Shown: positions 63,204-64,000 of the stretch, piece by piece
How the letters are laid out: every line of letters starts with the position of its first letter
How positions within the stretch are numbered: position 1 is the first letter of the stretch
From: Bifidobacterium phasiani
Lineage (GTDB): Bacteria; Actinomycetota; Actinomycetes; Actinomycetales; Bifidobacteriaceae
Direction: 5' to 3'
DNA length: 64,000 nt
NCBI RefSeq assembly: GCF_019331775.1
Contig: NZ_JAHBBD010000002.1
Span: forward strand, 62,001-126,000
Notes under the pieces: model-generated
The model's database searches: none
The model's input: the letters and a program-made list of their open reading frames with translations, nothing else
Told to the model about the DNA's origin: nothing
Position numbers and translations under genes: made by a program

Positions 63204-63328
63204 GCCTCGATCGGCCGCCACTCCACCCAACGCACAATGTGTACGTCGGCAAGCGCTGAAATCGGCCATTTCAGGCGCGAATCCCGACTTTTCACAACGC
63301 ACAATGTGTATGTGGTAAAGCGCTGCCG
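63204..63328. repeat. 125-bp intergenic repeat, copy 2
   Basis: Same orientation as copy 1 at 56206. The internal hairpin is GCGCTGAAAT/ATTTCAGGCGC, with the T-A pair at 63257 and 63273. The 27-bp hairpin that follows copy 1 is not present here; the sequence to 63467 shows nothing else. Confidence 0.9.
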
Positions 63329-63467
63329 GACCGCGCCCCGTCCAGCAAGCCCCCCAAGGACCGACGCGCCACCAGACCACGCCGCAATCCCACCTCACAG
63401 GGCCCGGCCCGGCCAAGACACCACGCCGCCGACGACCGATCGGCCCCTCAATGGGCCGCCGCGCCCC

Positions 63468-64000
63468 TCAGACCCCGTACACGGTCCGGGTCACGCGGCG
63501 CGTCGCGCGCGCGACCTCGGCCACCGGCAGATCGAACACGTCGGCCAGCGCGGCCAGCGTGTAGGGAATCATGTAGGGCGCGTTGGTGCGCCCACGGTAC
63601 GGCATCGGCGACAGGTAAGGCGCGTCGGTCTCCACCATGACGTGGTCGAGGCCGACGATGCGCGCGGACTCGCGGATGCCGTCGTTGCCCTTGTAGCTGA
63701 CCGTGCCGGACATGCTCAGGTACCAGCCGTGCTCGCGGGCGACCCTGGCCATCTCGGCGTCGCCGGAGTAGCTGTGGAACACGGTGAACTCGGGCGCGCC
63801 GTCGGCCAGCAGCGTCTCGATGACCTCGCGGTGCGCGTCGCGGTCGTGGATCTGCATCGGCAGCCCCAGCTCCTTGGCGAGCGCGATGTGCCCGCGGAAC
63901 GCCTCGCGCTGCAGCTCGCGGGCGGCGCCGCCGGTGCGGAAGAAGTCCATGCCGGTCTCGCCGATGGCGACGACCTGCTCCGGGTACGCCACGGCAAGGC
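63468..64000 (-). CDS. tatD: TatD-family metal-dependent hydrolase, 5' end outside window
   Basis: C-terminal 177 residues of a TatD deoxyribonuclease-type protein; the frame is open to the window edge. Metal-site and family motifs are clear: VVAIGETGMDFFRTG, LGLPMQIHDRDAH, FTVFHSYSGDAEMA, YLSMSGTVSYKGN and VMVETDAPYLSPMPYRGRTN, then NAPYMIPYTLAAL. It is convergent with the LacI gene. The true start cannot be seen. Confidence 0.93.
   Translation of the reverse strand, partial: LAVAYPEQVVAIGETGMDFFRTGGAARELQREAFRGHIALAKELGLPMQIHDRDAHREVIETLLADGAPEFTVFHSYSGDAEMARVAREHGWYLSMSGTVSYKGNDGIRESARIVGLDHVMVETDAPYLSPMPYRGRTNAPYMIPYTLAALADVFDLPVAEVARATRRVTRTVYGV

Overview
The window is high-GC chromosomal DNA that reads as a Bifidobacterium (Actinomycetota). 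The leftmost locus has the content and order of the Bifidobacterium longum beta-L-arabinooligosaccharide cluster: an ABC importer, a GH127 enzyme like HypBA1 and a GH121-like secreted enzyme like HypBA2. Core genes (dnaB, murT-gatD, amtB-glnB, a glnD-like gene, ftsY, kup, tatD) fit the same group. I see no phage, transposase, plasmid or CRISPR locus; names rest on recognised motifs and family memory, not on searches.

Layout. 1-9.7 kb: beta-L-arabinooligosaccharide use (GH121-like, GH127, two permeases, binding protein, divergent LacI), tied together by three copies of one operator. 9.8-15.3 kb: glycerophosphodiesterase, a domain-permuted membrane GH3 and a LysR regulator. 15.4-22.9 kb: UbiB-like kinase, a small phasin-like protein, the GatD/MurT peptidoglycan amidation pair, DnaB, and an AAA ATPase behind duplicated operators. 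23.3-30.6 kb: two coupled surface proteins and a LytTR response regulator with two overlapping GHKL-type sensor genes. 30.9-31.0 kb: a dense DnaA-box-like cluster. 31.2-40.1 kb: MATE exporter, GlnD-like, PII, AmtB, FtsY, TetR and a GT2 glycosyltransferase. 40.2-45.4 kb: a long inverted repeat, tRNA-Lys, a NarL-type regulator and kinase flanking a small membrane protein, and an unknown protein with a cysteine-rich decapeptide repeat. 45.8-49.2 kb: an FtsX-like permease coupled to an ABC subunit that has lost its P-loop. 49.3-56 kb: HD phosphohydrolase, LacI, GH51 arabinofuranosidase and Kup. 56.1-63.4 kb: a second glycan module (GH43, a clan GH-A enzyme, ABC importer, divergent LacI) bracketed by two direct copies of a 125-bp intergenic element. 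63.5 kb to the end: partial TatD.

How the genes work together. The three glycan loci share one logic: a secreted or cytosolic hydrolase, an importer of the MalFG type, and a local LacI repressor whose palindromic operators overlap the -35 boxes. Nitrogen control is compact (amtB-glnB, then a GlnD-like enzyme). Many housekeeping and regulatory genes have no Shine-Dalgarno sequence but carry a -10 box 6-7 bases before the start codon, which points to leaderless mRNAs. The most unusual items are the 125-bp repeat with a compensatory base-pair change, the DnaA-box cluster away from dnaA, the pseudo-ABC ATPase with its long acidic extension, the twin half-kinases, and MurT without its zinc-ribbon cysteines.
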